In this document: positions 22,070 through 30,678 of the stretch, in pieces
Position numbering within the stretch: the first letter of the stretch is position 1
Layout of the letters: the number at the start of each line of letters is the position of its first letter
Source of the DNA: Alphaproteobacteria bacterium
Lineage (GTDB): Bacteria; Pseudomonadota; Alphaproteobacteria; Micavibrionales; Micavibrionaceae
Direction of reading: 5' to 3'
Length of the DNA stretch: 36,324 nucleotides
Assembly: GCA_020443075.1 (NCBI GenBank)
Contig: JAGRIU010000007.1
Location: forward strand, 1 to 36,324
Notes under the pieces: generated by a model
Databases searched by the model: none
Told to the model about the DNA's origin: nothing
The model's input: only the letters and a program-made list of their open reading frames with translations
Position numbers and translations under genes: made by a program

Positions 22070-22779
22070 GTGGCTCGTATTCCTTGATTTTTTGTGCGAT
22101 TGATACGCCGGATTTGCAGCGCGCGGTCGATTTGTCGGCTCAGGTTGCGCCTGTGACCGGGGCGATCAAGTTGGGGCTGGAGTTCTTCAATTCTTTTGGC
22201 CCGCAAGGGGTGGAGCGGGTTATGGCGGTTTGTCCGACCGGCACGCAGCTTTTCCTCGACCTGAAATTCCATGACATTCCCAATACGGTGGCGGGGGCTG
22301 TGCGTAGTATTTGCCGCGGGTTTGCGCCGGCGTATTTGAACGTACATGCGGCGGGTGGTTTTGCGATGATGGAAGGGGCCAAAGAGGCGTGTGAAGCGGC
22401 GAGTGGCGGACGGACGAAGCTTTTGGCGGTTACGGTTTTGACGTCTTTGGATGAGACGGCGCTGGGCGCCGTTGGTTATCAGCCGGGTCTGGCTGAGCGC
22501 GTTGTGCAAATGGCGAAGTTGGCGCAGGATTCCGGTCTGGACGGGGTGGTGTGTTCTTCGCATGAGATTGCGGCGCTGCGCGCGGCGTGTGGGGCGGACT
22601 TTGAGCTGATGGTGCCGGGGATTCGCCCTGCGGGCGCGGCTCTGGGGGATCAGAAACGGGTGATGAGCCCGCAGGAGGCTCTGGGCTTGGGGGCAACGCA
22701 TCTGGTGGTCGGGCGGCCTATTACGGGCGCCGATGATCCTGCCGAAGCGGCGCGGGCGATTGTGGGCGGGATTCAATGA
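22066..22779 (+). CDS. pyrF: Orotidine 5'-phosphate decarboxylase
   Basis: A 237-residue TIM-barrel enzyme for the last step of UMP synthesis. Motifs are FCAIDTPDL (substrate Asp), the catalytic FLDLKFHDIPNTV (Asp-Lys-x-x-Asp array), LNVHAAGGFAMMEGA, LAVTVLTSLDE, and VVCSSHEI, then VPGIRPAG and LVVGRPITGADDP for phosphate binding. Length is normal. It starts with an ATGA overlap to lapA and ends with ATGA overlap to the asparaginase gene, so the three are a tight operon. It makes UMP, complementing pyrC located 10 kb upstream. Confidence 0.97.
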   Translation: MSGSYSLIFCAIDTPDLQRAVDLSAQVAPVTGAIKLGLEFFNSFGPQGVERVMAVCPTGTQLFLDLKFHDIPNTVAGAVRSICRGFAPAYLNVHAAGGFAMMEGAKEACEAASGGRTKLLAVTVLTSLDETALGAVGYQPGLAERVVQMAKLAQDSGLDGVVCSSHEIAALRAACGADFELMVPGIRPAGAALGDQKRVMSPQEALGLGATHLVVGRPITGADDPAEAARAIVGGIQ

Positions 22780-23993
22780 GTGTGATAGATGCGCAAATTT
22801 TGGCTCCTAAGGCGGCTTTATCAGGGCTTTACCGCGAGCCCGGTGATTTGAAGCATTTACAAAAAATTGATCCTGATAAAGTGGTCGCGTTTGTTCGGGC
22901 GCTCAATCATTGTCCTGAAAAATCTTTAAAGGGTAAAAAACTGGTGGCGGCGATCGGCACGGGCGGAACGATTTCCATGAAGGTGGAGAGCGATATCCGC
23001 GTACCCGACCTTGATTTTGAGGGCGTGTTTTCTCGTACAGATCCGCATTTGAAAGATACGTTTGAGGTGTTGGGCCTTGATGCTTTCAAGCTTGATAGTC
23101 CACAAATGGATTACAGCCATATTCATGATCTGGCGATTGCTATGAGCTATGTTTGGGCGCATGTCAAAGTTCCTTTCCTCGGTTTCCTGGTTTTGCACGG
23201 CACGGATACGATGGCGCACAGCGCGGCAGCTTTGTCTTTGATGATGGGGCAGGGGTTGCCGTTTTCCGTTGTCTATACAGGCGGACAGAAGTCGATTCAG
23301 GAGCCGATGAGCGATGCGGGAATTAATTTCCGCAATGCTCTTTTTACGCTTGAGGCTTTACATGCGGCCGACATGGCCGAGGTTGTTATTGTAATGGGCG
23401 AATACGCCATGTTGGGCACATCGGCGGTTAAGATTGATGATACGCTAGTAAATGCGTTTAGCGCGCCGCTGCATAAATATGTGACAAGCTTTTCGGCGCT
23501 GGAATATCCCGTGCGGTTGGCGGAATGGCTGAAGCCCCGCCGCAAGACTGCTTTTTTGCCGAGTATCTGGACGGGGGATTTTTCCCATACGCTGATTGTG
23601 CATTCTAATCTGGGCCTTAATCCGGAGGTGGTCTCCCGACAGGTGTCCGACCCGGACATAAGGGCGGTTTTACTGTTTTCCTATGGTGCGGGCACGGCGT
23701 ATGACGGTGTTGTTGATGCGATCGTGGAGGCAGCGAAAGAGAAGGGCATTCCTGTTTTTGTGATTAGTCCGGTGAACGCGGAATATAAGATTGCTTATGA
23801 GTCGGCGAAGAAGATGGTGAAAAAGGATATTATTCCGCTGTATATGACTTTGCCGAGCGCGCTGGCGAAAATAGAGATCGGCTTGCGTTTGCATGAGGGT
23901 GATGTATCGGCGCTGGCCCGTTTTATGACGGAAAGTTATGTCGGCGAAATCCCGCGCGAGGATTCGCGGTTTAATCCGAAGCTGGAGCGATAA
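22776..23993 (+). CDS. Asparaginase/GatD-like amidohydrolase
   Basis: A 405-residue protein of the asparaginase/glutaminase fold. Conserved sites are GTGGTIS (61-67, first catalytic Thr) and HGTDTM (141-146, second Thr-Asp pair); VYTGGQKS is also family-like. The N-terminal 55 residues are an extension not seen in E. coli type I asparaginase (about 338 residues). It may hydrolyse Asn, Gln or another amide substrate; a GatD-like or non-asparaginase role cannot be excluded. The start overlaps the pyrF stop (ATGA) and the end overlaps trpF (TAATG). Placing an asparaginase between pyrF and trpF is unusual. Confidence 0.8.
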   Translation: MSVIDAQILAPKAALSGLYREPGDLKHLQKIDPDKVVAFVRALNHCPEKSLKGKKLVAAIGTGGTISMKVESDIRVPDLDFEGVFSRTDPHLKDTFEVLGLDAFKLDSPQMDYSHIHDLAIAMSYVWAHVKVPFLGFLVLHGTDTMAHSAAALSLMMGQGLPFSVVYTGGQKSIQEPMSDAGINFRNALFTLEALHAADMAEVVIVMGEYAMLGTSAVKIDDTLVNAFSAPLHKYVTSFSALEYPVRLAEWLKPRRKTAFLPSIWTGDFSHTLIVHSNLGLNPEVVSRQVSDPDIRAVLLFSYGAGTAYDGVVDAIVEAAKEKGIPVFVISPVNAEYKIAYESAKKMVKKDIIPLYMTLPSALAKIEIGLRLHEGDVSALARFMTESYVGEIPREDSRFNPKLER

Positions 23994-24619
23994 TGACACA
24001 AATCAAGATTTGCGGGCTGTCGGAGCCGGAGACGCTAGAGGCTGCTTTGGTGGCCGGGGCGAATTTTTCCGGGTTCGTGTTTTATGCGCCGTCTCCGCGT
24101 TTTATCAGCGACGATGTGTTTCAGGATTTGAGCGTGCAGGCGGCCGGGCGGGCGCAGCGGGTCGGACTGTTTGTTGATCCGGCAGATGAGGACATTGAAG
24201 CGCGGGTTGCGGGGCTGGATATGATCCAGTTGCACGGGGACGAAAGCGTAGCGCGGATCGGAGAGATCAAGGAGCGGTTTGGTTTGCCGGTGATCAAAGC
24301 ATTTCGCATTCGCACAACGGAGGATTTTCTGCCTGTGTCGGATTATGAATCTTGCGTTGATTGGTTGTTATTCGATTCGCGGCCTTCAGGTGCGCATTTG
24401 CCGGGAGGGACCGGGCAGAGCTTTGATTGGGATTTGCTGGAGGGGCACAACTTTTCAAAGTCATGGATGCTTTCGGGCGGTTTAACTCCAGACAATGTTG
24501 GGCAGGCTTTGTCAGTTTTAAAGCCTGCGGTCGTGGATGTGTCCTCTGGCGTTGAAAGCGCGCCAGGGGTGAAAGACACGCAGGCAATCAGGCGGTTTAT
24601 CAAGGCCGTACGTGCTTAA
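23993..24619 (+). CDS. trpF: Phosphoribosylanthranilate isomerase
   Basis: A 208-residue TIM-barrel enzyme that rearranges phosphoribosylanthranilate in tryptophan synthesis. Motifs: IKICGLSEPETLEAAL near the start (catalytic Cys7), FSGFVFYAPSPRFI, VGLFVDPADEDI, LHGDESV, LLFDSRPSGAHLPGGTGQSFDW (catalytic Asp), and the phosphate-binding LSGGLTPDNV and VDVSSGVESAPGVKD. The end runs to within 12 nt of convergent purF, so the usual trpB and trpA that follow trpF in alphaproteobacteria are not here. Translationally coupled to the asparaginase gene by TAATG overlap. Confidence 0.96.
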   Translation: MTQIKICGLSEPETLEAALVAGANFSGFVFYAPSPRFISDDVFQDLSVQAAGRAQRVGLFVDPADEDIEARVAGLDMIQLHGDESVARIGEIKERFGLPVIKAFRIRTTEDFLPVSDYESCVDWLLFDSRPSGAHLPGGTGQSFDWDLLEGHNFSKSWMLSGGLTPDNVGQALSVLKPAVVDVSSGVESAPGVKDTQAIRRFIKAVRA

Positions 24620-24631
24620 CGTTTTATGCGC

Positions 24632-26128
24632 TTATCGTTTCATGCTCTGGCGTTCGGTCAGGTCGGTGATTTTTTCTTCATTGCGGTGGTTGTTTTCATC
24701 CACCAGTTCGACCGGGTAGTCGCCGGTAAAGCATGCGTCACAATATTGCGGTTTTTTATCGTTGCGCTTTGTTTCGCCGACCGCGCGGTAGAGTCCTTCC
24801 ATCGAGATATAGGCCAGAGAGTCGGCCTTGATGTATTTGCGGATGTCTTCGACCGATTTTTGCGAGGCCAAGAGCTCTTCGGAAGACGGCGTATCGATGC
24901 CGTAGAAGCAGCTTTTGATCGTTGGCGGCGAGGAAATGCGCATATGGACTTCCTTGGCCCCGGCGGCGCGGATCATTTCGACGATTTTGCGCGATGTGGT
25001 GCCGCGGACGATGGAATCATCGACCAGAATGACTTTTTTGCCTTCGATATAGGCGCGGTTGGCGTTGTGTTTGAGACGTACACCCAAATGGCGGATTTTG
25101 TCTGTGGGTTCGATAAATGTCCGGCCGACATAGTGGTTGCGGATAATGCCCAGCTCAAAGGGAATGCCGGATGCTTCGGCAAAGCCGATGGCCGAAGGAA
25201 CGCCGCTGTCGGGGACAGGGACGACGAGATCTGCACCCTCGACCGGGGATTCCTTGGCAAGTTCGGCGCCGATGTTTTTGCGCATTTCGTAAACGCTGTG
25301 TCCTTCCATGAAGCTGTCGGGACGGGCGAAGTAGATGTATTCGAAAATGCAAAAGCGCGGATTGACGGTTTTGAAAGGCGAAAGGGAGCTAATGCCGCTG
25401 TCGTCGATGATGACCATTTCTCCGGCGGCGATATCGCGGACATATTCGGCGCCGATGATATCCAGTGCGCAGGTTTCAGAGGCCAGAATGTATGCGTCGC
25501 CCAGTTTTCCCAGAACCAGCGGGCGGATGCCGTTAGGGTCGCGGACGCCGAAAAGGTGGTTTTCCGCGCAGGCGACGAGGGAGTAGCCGCCTTTGATTTG
25601 TTTGACAGCATCGATCAGGCGGTCGGTGATGGTTTTTTTGCGCGAGACGGCGACAAGGTGGACGATGGTTTCGGTATCGCTGGTGGACTGGAAGATCGAA
25701 CCGCGTTTGACGAGTTCCTGGCGCAGGGTGCGCGCGTTGGTCAGATTGCCGTTATGGGCGACGGTGAAGCCGCCGAAATCCATGTCGGCAAAAAGAGGCT
25801 GGACGTTTCGCAGGGCCGGTTCACCGCTGGTGGAATAGCGGTTGTGACCGATGGCGCAGTGGCCTTTTAGTCTTTCGATGATGCGGGCGTCGTTGAAGTT
25901 GGAGTCAACAAGGCCGAGGGCTTTGTGGGAATAAAAATGATTGCCATCAAAGCAGACAATGCCGCAGGCTTCTTGTCCGCGGTGCTGGAGGGCGTGCAGT
26001 CCCAAAGCGGTGAGCGCGGAGGCGTCTTCCGAGCCGTAAACGCCGAATACTCCGCATTCTTCATGGAATTTGTCATCGTCGAAGGGAAGAGATTTCTCGG
26101 GCTGCGGCATGGAAGGTTCTCGGGTCAC
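24632..26128 (-). CDS. purF: Amidophosphoribosyltransferase
   Basis: A 498-residue enzyme for the first step of purine synthesis, adding glutamine-derived ammonia to PRPP. The N-terminal Ntn glutaminase domain starts with propeptide FDDDKFHEE before Cys25 (CGVFGVYGSEDASALT), the nucleophile. The C-terminal PRTase half has VILVDDSIVRGTTSRKIVEM, the PRPP loop. The sequence resembles the Gram-positive-type PurF used in alphaproteobacteria, with CFYGIDTPS and SLAYISMEGLY near the end. The start is GTG, overlapping the cvpA stop, so it is coupled to cvpA. It converges on trpF. Confidence 0.97.
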   Translation of the reverse strand: MTREPSMPQPEKSLPFDDDKFHEECGVFGVYGSEDASALTALGLHALQHRGQEACGIVCFDGNHFYSHKALGLVDSNFNDARIIERLKGHCAIGHNRYSTSGEPALRNVQPLFADMDFGGFTVAHNGNLTNARTLRQELVKRGSIFQSTSDTETIVHLVAVSRKKTITDRLIDAVKQIKGGYSLVACAENHLFGVRDPNGIRPLVLGKLGDAYILASETCALDIIGAEYVRDIAAGEMVIIDDSGISSLSPFKTVNPRFCIFEYIYFARPDSFMEGHSVYEMRKNIGAELAKESPVEGADLVVPVPDSGVPSAIGFAEASGIPFELGIIRNHYVGRTFIEPTDKIRHLGVRLKHNANRAYIEGKKVILVDDSIVRGTTSRKIVEMIRAAGAKEVHMRISSPPTIKSCFYGIDTPSSEELLASQKSVEDIRKYIKADSLAYISMEGLYRAVGETKRNDKKPQYCDACFTGDYPVELVDENNHRNEEKITDLTERQSMKR

Positions 26129-26850
26129 TGGTTATATTGTTTAGCGTTTTCTTCAATGAGCTGGTCCATGTTTTGACGAAACTCATCGTTATAGCCTTCA
26201 CCATTATTGCTTTCCGGTTGGGCCGGTGTCGCTTGTTGGTCTTCCTGTTTTTTCAGAAGATCGATTTCTTCGAGTTTTTTGCGTGTTGCATTGGTATCTT
26301 CCATTTTTTCAGCTTCTTCCTTCAGGGCTTTTGTCGTGTCTTCGGGCAGGAAACCGGCGAGGAAGGCTGACGTTTTTTCGAGATAGAACTGCGTTTTGCT
26401 ATTTGCGAACCAACTCTCTTTGGCGTCTTGTTCAACGAACAGGTGCACCGGCATATAGAGCAGTCCTAAAATAACAACACCACGCAGAAGACCGAAAATA
26501 AAGCCCAGCGTGCGGTCGATCGCGCCGAGGCCGAATTTTTTCGCGGTTTCGGCGAGGAAGTGGCTGACGATGGAGAGAATAATCACGACGACGATAAAAA
26601 TTGCGCCATAGGACAAAACCGTGGCCAGCAGGTCGTAGGGAATGATGTCGAACAAGCGTTTGACTTCCTCGCCTTCTTTGATGCCCAGCCAGCCAGCCAT
26701 GTGCGGGATTAGGTGCGGGCCACCGAAATAAGCGGCGGCTAGTCCGCCGACAACACCGGCGATGGTCAGGACTTCGCGAATGAAACCGCGCAGAAATGCG
26801 ATGAGAGCGGAGATGAGCAGGACGGCGAGGACGATAATGTCGATGATCAT
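26125..26850 (-). CDS. cvpA: CvpA family inner-membrane protein
   Basis: A 241-residue protein with four membrane segments in the first 130 residues (IDIIVLAVLLISALIAFLRGF; the GVVGGLAAAYFGG loop; TVLSYGAIFIVVVIILSIV; LGFIFGLLRGVVILGLLY), then a charged cytoplasmic tail about 150-241 with E/K-rich coiled-coil character. CvpA proteins are linked with colicin V production and biofilm or envelope integrity; the exact role is unclear. Its gene is coupled to purF downstream by GTGA overlap, a conserved pair in proteobacteria. It lies 184 nt after radA. Confidence 0.92.
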   Translation of the reverse strand: MIIDIIVLAVLLISALIAFLRGFIREVLTIAGVVGGLAAAYFGGPHLIPHMAGWLGIKEGEEVKRLFDIIPYDLLATVLSYGAIFIVVVIILSIVSHFLAETAKKFGLGAIDRTLGFIFGLLRGVVILGLLYMPVHLFVEQDAKESWFANSKTQFYLEKTSAFLAGFLPEDTTKALKEEAEKMEDTNATRKKLEEIDLLKKQEDQQATPAQPESNNGEGYNDEFRQNMDQLIEENAKQYNQ

Positions 26851-26938
26851 AAAACAGTCGTTCCCATTTGCTTTTTTGCGTTGTTACCCGGAAGACATAT
26901 ACATAGGGAAAAAACGTTGCAAAAGCAAGCGAATACGG

Positions 26939-26962
26939 TGTGGTTTTGTTTTGTAAACCACA
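26939..26962. other. Small perfect hairpin between radA and cvpA
   Basis: TGTGGTTT (26939-26946) pairs with AAACCACA (26955-26962), 8 bp with an 8-nt loop. No T-run follows on the minus strand. It may be a transcript boundary or leader element for cvpA. I see nothing else in the 184-nt gap 26851-27034. Confidence 0.4.
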
Positions 26963-27034
26963 AATGAACACGGATTTTTTATGGCCGGCTTGTCTTTGGA
27001 ATTCGAAAAGATTTTGTTTGTGGTTTGGGAATCT

Positions 27035-28480
27035 CTAAACAGCCCTGACGGCGGGGCGGGCGGATGAAAACAGATCGGCCAGTTTCTGGATGTGGTCGAT
27101 TTCGGAGATGCGTATTTCACCTGCTTTGGCTTTGTGCGGCGGTTTTTTATTTTTGTTTGCCGGAATGAAGGCTTCGCGGAATCCGAGTTTGGCGGCTTCT
27201 TTGAGGCGCAGGTCGGGCTGGGCGATCCGGCGGACTTCTCCGGCAAGGCCGACTTCGCCGAAAAAGACGGTTTCGGGTGGCAAAGGGTTGTTTTGCAAGG
27301 CGCTGATCAGAGCAGCTGCGACGGCCAGGTCAGCGGCGGGTTCGTTGATACGGATACCGCCGGCAATATTGAGGAAGATGTCGCAGCCGGAGATTTGCAA
27401 GCCCGTGCGGGTTTCGAGTACGGCGACGATCATGGCCAGCCGGTTGGGGTCCCAGCCCAAGACAGAGCGGCGCGGGGCGGCGAAGGATGTCGGGGCGACG
27501 AGGGCTTGCACTTCGACCAGCATGGGCCGGGAGCCTTCAAGGGCGGCAAGAACGGCTGATCCTGCTGCGTTTGACGCGCGCTGGGAGAGGAAAATTTCGG
27601 ACGGGTTTTCGACTTCGCGCAGGCCTTCGCCAGCCATTTCAAAGACGCCGATTTCGTCGGTGGGGCCGAAGCGGTTTTTGACGGCGCGTAAAATGCGGAA
27701 CTGGTGGGAGCGGTCGCCTTCGAAATAGAGCACGGTGTCGACCATGTGTTCGAGGATTCGTGGCCCGGCGATCTGGCCGTCTTTGGTGACGTGACCGACG
27801 AAAATAACAGCCATATCGCGCGCTTTGGCATGGCGGATGATTTCCTGTGCGGATGTGCGCACCTGCGTGACCGTGCCGGGGGCGGAATCGATATTGTCGA
27901 TGTACATGGTCTGGATGGAATCGATGATCAGCAGCTTGACCGGATTGGCGGGGTCTTCGACAGAAGCCAGAATGTCACGTACGTTAGTGGCGGCGGCAAG
28001 ATCGACGGGGGCTTGATCAAGGCCGAGGCGGGCGGCGCGCATGCGGACCTGATCTGTGGATTCTTCGCCGGAGACGTACACGCATCGCGTCCCATCCTTC
28101 AGTTCGTTTGATCGTAAAGGTGTGTCGGGGGGGGCGGATAGAGCGGCAACAGCTTGCAGCAGCAACGTAGATTTGCCGATGCCCGGATCGCCGCCGATGA
28201 GTGTGGCGCTGCCGGGGACGAGGCCGCCGCCGGTGACTCGGTCAAATTCGGCTATGCCGCTGATAAATCTTGGATAAATTGTACGGCCTTGGGCGTCGTT
28301 AAGGGACGAAAATTCTATCTTTTTGCCTTTATGGGAGGCGCTGAGGCCTTTGGGGACGGCGGCCTCTATAATTTCCTCGCTGATGCAGTTCCATTCCCCG
28401 CAGGATTCGCATTTGCCCGACCACTTTGTTGTGATCGCGCCGCATTGATTACAGGAGTAGCTTTTCTTTGCTTTTGCCAT
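27035..28480 (-). CDS. radA: DNA repair protein RadA (Sms)
   Basis: A 481-residue RecA-like branch-migration ATPase. The N-terminal zinc finger uses Cys10, Cys13, Cys24 and Cys27 (YSCNQCGA, then CESCGEWNC). The RecA core has Walker A GGDPGIGKST (about 93-102), Walker B LLIIDSIQTM and the RadA signature KNRFG. The C-terminal third is the Lon-protease-like domain (NIAGGIRINEPAADLAVAAALIS), used for DNA binding. It supports recombinational repair and replication restart. The gene leads the radA-cvpA-purF order known from alphaproteobacteria. The bpt-like gene ends 73 nt before it. Confidence 0.97.
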   Translation of the reverse strand: MAKAKKSYSCNQCGAITTKWSGKCESCGEWNCISEEIIEAAVPKGLSASHKGKKIEFSSLNDAQGRTIYPRFISGIAEFDRVTGGGLVPGSATLIGGDPGIGKSTLLLQAVAALSAPPDTPLRSNELKDGTRCVYVSGEESTDQVRMRAARLGLDQAPVDLAAATNVRDILASVEDPANPVKLLIIDSIQTMYIDNIDSAPGTVTQVRTSAQEIIRHAKARDMAVIFVGHVTKDGQIAGPRILEHMVDTVLYFEGDRSHQFRILRAVKNRFGPTDEIGVFEMAGEGLREVENPSEIFLSQRASNAAGSAVLAALEGSRPMLVEVQALVAPTSFAAPRRSVLGWDPNRLAMIVAVLETRTGLQISGCDIFLNIAGGIRINEPAADLAVAAALISALQNNPLPPETVFFGEVGLAGEVRRIAQPDLRLKEAAKLGFREAFIPANKNKKPPHKAKAGEIRISEIDHIQKLADLFSSARPAVRAV

Positions 28481-28553
28481 GAATCATGTGTAGCACACAA
28501 GAAAGAACAAATAAAGAACATTTTGTAACTGATACTGTGTACGTAATCTCAAA

Positions 28554-29405
28554 TTACCAAGTAACTGGAGTTCCGAGAATGCTTCGTATGGCATTTTGTT
28601 GAAATGCATCGGGGCGGTGTCTGCACTCAGGCGGTACGTTATCTAGCGCTTTCCAACCTCTTTTTGTTAGAATTTCGAAGGCATGATGTGGGCCGTTGAA
28701 CATTTTTTTATAGTGCAGGCGTTTTTTTTCATCAGTCATCCAAGTACCAAGATAGAGATAGCTGTCTTTTTTTTCTTTGTAGGTGGCGATGGCTTCGATG
28801 GAATTTATGCAATTAAGAATCAAAAATGTTCCGAGGCTGCGGTTTGGATTTTGGGTCTCGTAATAGACATGTTCTAGAACAATGTGAGGAAAATCTTGGC
28901 GCATGACTGCGGCGCCAGCCAGATTGCCGTTTGCGTGGTGTGCTTCTACAAAAAGCAGAGTAGACGATTTTGCATTTTCTATCTTTAACTTCAGGAAGGC
29001 TCGGTCTTTAGATTCTATTGTTTTTGCTTCTGTTTCCTTAGCTTCTTTGCCCAGAGGTTGTAAGTTACGTGCGGATTTGTGTTTTGCAAAGAGGTCTGCG
29101 TGTTGTTCCAACATGTGGGCATTGGGTGTTTCTGTAGAAAATATAACCGATAGGTCGGAATTTTTCTTAAACGATCTTTTTTGTGAGCGGTTCATTTCAA
29201 AGCGATCAACTGCGATACGGCAGGGAATACAGGTTGTGCAAGAGGCACATGTATTGAACGCAAGATTAGGTGAACTGGAAAGTGCGCCGGCTTCTAAAAA
29301 TTGTCCAACAGGAATGCCCGTGCCGGTGAATTCTTTTAGAGTCGCTTTTCGGTCTTCTAATAAAAAGCAATCATAATTGTAAAATTTCGCTTCTGTTACT
29401 TCCAT
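28554..29405 (-). CDS. Arginyl/leucyl-tRNA-protein transferase (ATE/Bpt family)
   Basis: A 283-residue protein of the ATE family that attaches an amino acid to N-terminal acidic residues, marking proteins for ClpAP. The N domain has NYDCFLLEDRKATL and the Cys-rich CASCTTCIPCRIAVDRF, which matches the ATE CxxCxPxR motif. SQKRSFKKN follows. The C domain retains SYLYLGTWMTDEKKRLHYKKMF, like the family's SYYLGYWI...YKARF. It is about 35-45 residues longer than typical Bpt, with extra sequence near 110-140. The gene is more AT-rich than its neighbours, which may mean transfer. Whether it uses Leu or Arg is unknown. Confidence 0.8.
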   Translation of the reverse strand: MEVTEAKFYNYDCFLLEDRKATLKEFTGTGIPVGQFLEAGALSSSPNLAFNTCASCTTCIPCRIAVDRFEMNRSQKRSFKKNSDLSVIFSTETPNAHMLEQHADLFAKHKSARNLQPLGKEAKETEAKTIESKDRAFLKLKIENAKSSTLLFVEAHHANGNLAGAAVMRQDFPHIVLEHVYYETQNPNRSLGTFLILNCINSIEAIATYKEKKDSYLYLGTWMTDEKKRLHYKKMFNGPHHAFEILTKRGWKALDNVPPECRHRPDAFQQNAIRSILGTPVTW

Positions 29406-29472
29406 TGCGGTTTTTTTTACGATGTGTTGTTTAATCGAGGGTATGGAAATTTACAGAATGACTTTTGATGTG

Positions 29473-30018
29473 TCAAATTTGCTTTTTACTGCGGATTTTT
29501 CGGCGCAGGGTATCGGATTTTTTCTGTGCGCGGGTTTCGATGAGGGGGCCTCCCGGCTTTACCGGGCGCTCGGCAAATTTGCCAAGGCTGATTTGGCGGT
29601 CATACATGGTGATGGCGGCGGCGACGCCGACATTGACGCAGAATTTCATCGGGATTTTGATGATATGGTCGCATTTGTTTTGTATTTCCTCCGAGAGATG
29701 CCCCATTTCCGGACCGAGCACATAAGCGGCGCGCAAGGGGTGGCGAAAGCTGGGGAGATCTATGGCCTCATCGGTGAGTTCAATACCGACCAGTTGGCAT
29801 TCCATTGGTAGGTCCAGTTTTGCCGTGTTTTCGTATTGGTAATAGGGCAGATGATCGAATGCGCCGGAGGTGTCGGAGACGCGCATGGCTTCGATATCGA
29901 CGAACGGGGCGATGGTGAAGAAGAAGCTGGCGCCGAAGGCGTGGGCCGAGCGGGCGATGGTGCCGACATTTTGTTCTTTACTGATGCTTTCTACGCCTAT
30001 GCCGAAGTAGCCTCTCAT
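29473..30018 (-). CDS. SpoU/TrmH family RNA methyltransferase
   Basis: A 181-residue SPOUT methyltransferase. The three family motifs are visible: motif 1 KEQNVGTIARSAHAFGA, motif 2 YVLGPEMGHLSEEI, and motif 3 IPMKFCVNVGVAAAITMYDR. The knotted fold binds SAM and modifies a ribose 2'-OH of tRNA or rRNA; the exact target cannot be assigned. The C-terminus ends in a basic tail (ETRAQKKSDTLRRKIRSKKQI), probably RNA-binding. The ATG lies within the left arm of repeat copy 3, and its SD (AAGGGA on the minus strand) is in that arm too, so folding could affect translation. Confidence 0.9.
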   Translation of the reverse strand: MRGYFGIGVESISKEQNVGTIARSAHAFGASFFFTIAPFVDIEAMRVSDTSGAFDHLPYYQYENTAKLDLPMECQLVGIELTDEAIDLPSFRHPLRAAYVLGPEMGHLSEEIQNKCDHIIKIPMKFCVNVGVAAAITMYDRQISLGKFAERPVKPGGPLIETRAQKKSDTLRRKIRSKKQI

Positions 30019-30135
30019 CGCTTTCTTTCCCTTTTCACGTTGTTATTCGTCGCTACCGTATCTCATCATTATACGCTGCGCTCCTCATGCCTAGTGTAAA
30101 AGGAAAGCAAAGCGACGATGTATCGCTGTTTTTTT
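30016..30135 (+). repeat. Dispersed hairpin element, copy 3
   Basis: The left arm 30016-30038 (CATCGCTTTCTTTCCC and on) and right arm 30094-30120 are complementary with short bulges (GTGTAAAAGG then AAAGC). The core has TTATTCGTCGCTACCGTA, the inner stem CGTAT/ATACG (30057-30061, 30071-30075), and GCTGCGCTCCTCATGCC. A further hairpin AGCGA/TCGCT (30111-30115, 30123-30127) and GTTTTTTT follow, terminator-like on the plus strand. The left arm covers the start codon and SD of the minus-strand SpoU gene, and the whole lies in the divergent gap before ndk. Confidence 0.8.
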
Positions 30136-30213
30136 ATTTTTCCGGTTGCACTCTGCTTGTGGGGGATATATACACCGCTTACAACAGATTTTAAACATAT
30201 TTAAGGAGCGGTT

Positions 30214-30636
30214 ATGGCTGTTCAACGTACTTTTTCGATTATCAAGCCCGATGCAACGCGCCGTAATTTGACCGGGGCGATTAATGCGAAGCTGGAAGAA
30301 GCGGGTTTGCGGATCGTTGCGCAAAAGCGCATTCACATGAGCCGGGAGCAGGCCGAAGGGTTTTATGCCGTTCACAAAGAGCGTCCGTTTTTCGGTGAAC
30401 TGGTCGAGTTTATGAGCTCGGAGCCGGTGGTGGTGCAGGTTCTCGAAGGTGAGGATGCTGTGGCGAAAAACCGCGAGGTGATGGGCGCGACCAACCCGGC
30501 GGAAGCGTCCGAGGGGACAATCCGTAAAGCGTACGCTTTGAATATCGGTGAGAATTCCGTGCATGGTTCTGATAGCCTTGAGAATGCGGCGATCGAGATC
30601 GACTATTTCTTTAAACCGGACGAGATTGTCGGCTAG
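30214..30636 (+). CDS. ndk: Nucleoside diphosphate kinase
   Basis: A 140-residue enzyme that equalises NTP and dNTP pools by a phosphohistidine ping-pong reaction. Typical motifs are [20 protein letters not shown] (KPDA), [53 protein letters not shown] and the active-site [12 protein letters not shown] with His near 117. Full length. SD AAGGAGCGG before the ATG. It diverges from the SpoU gene across repeat copy 3, and converges on the hybrid kinase gene, whose end shares a hairpin with this gene's tail. Confidence 0.97.
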   Translation: MAVQRTFSIIKPDATRRNLTGAINAKLEEAGLRIVAQKRIHMSREQAEGFYAVHKERPFFGELVEFMSSEPVVVQVLEGEDAVAKNREVMGATNPAEASEGTIRKAYALNIGENSVHGSDSLENAAIEIDYFFKPDEIVG

Positions 30637-30651
30637 AATTTATTTCTTTTC

Positions 30652-30678
30652 GGAAAGCCTTTTTATCTCAGGCTTTCC
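30652..30678. other. Hairpin at convergent ndk/kinase ends
   Basis: GGAAAGCCT (30652-30660) pairs perfectly with AGGCTTTCC (30670-30678), 9-nt loop. It spans the last codons of the kinase gene and starts 15 nt after the ndk stop. No T-run follows in either direction, so it may stall or protect transcripts rather than terminate them on its own. Confidence 0.5.

Noticed and set aside
24626..25870. Long plus-strand open frame (414 codons) opposite purF
   Set aside because: It is the antisense shadow of purF, a well-supported gene with full catalytic motifs. The predicted chain shows no known domain and skewed Asp/Phe/Gly content.
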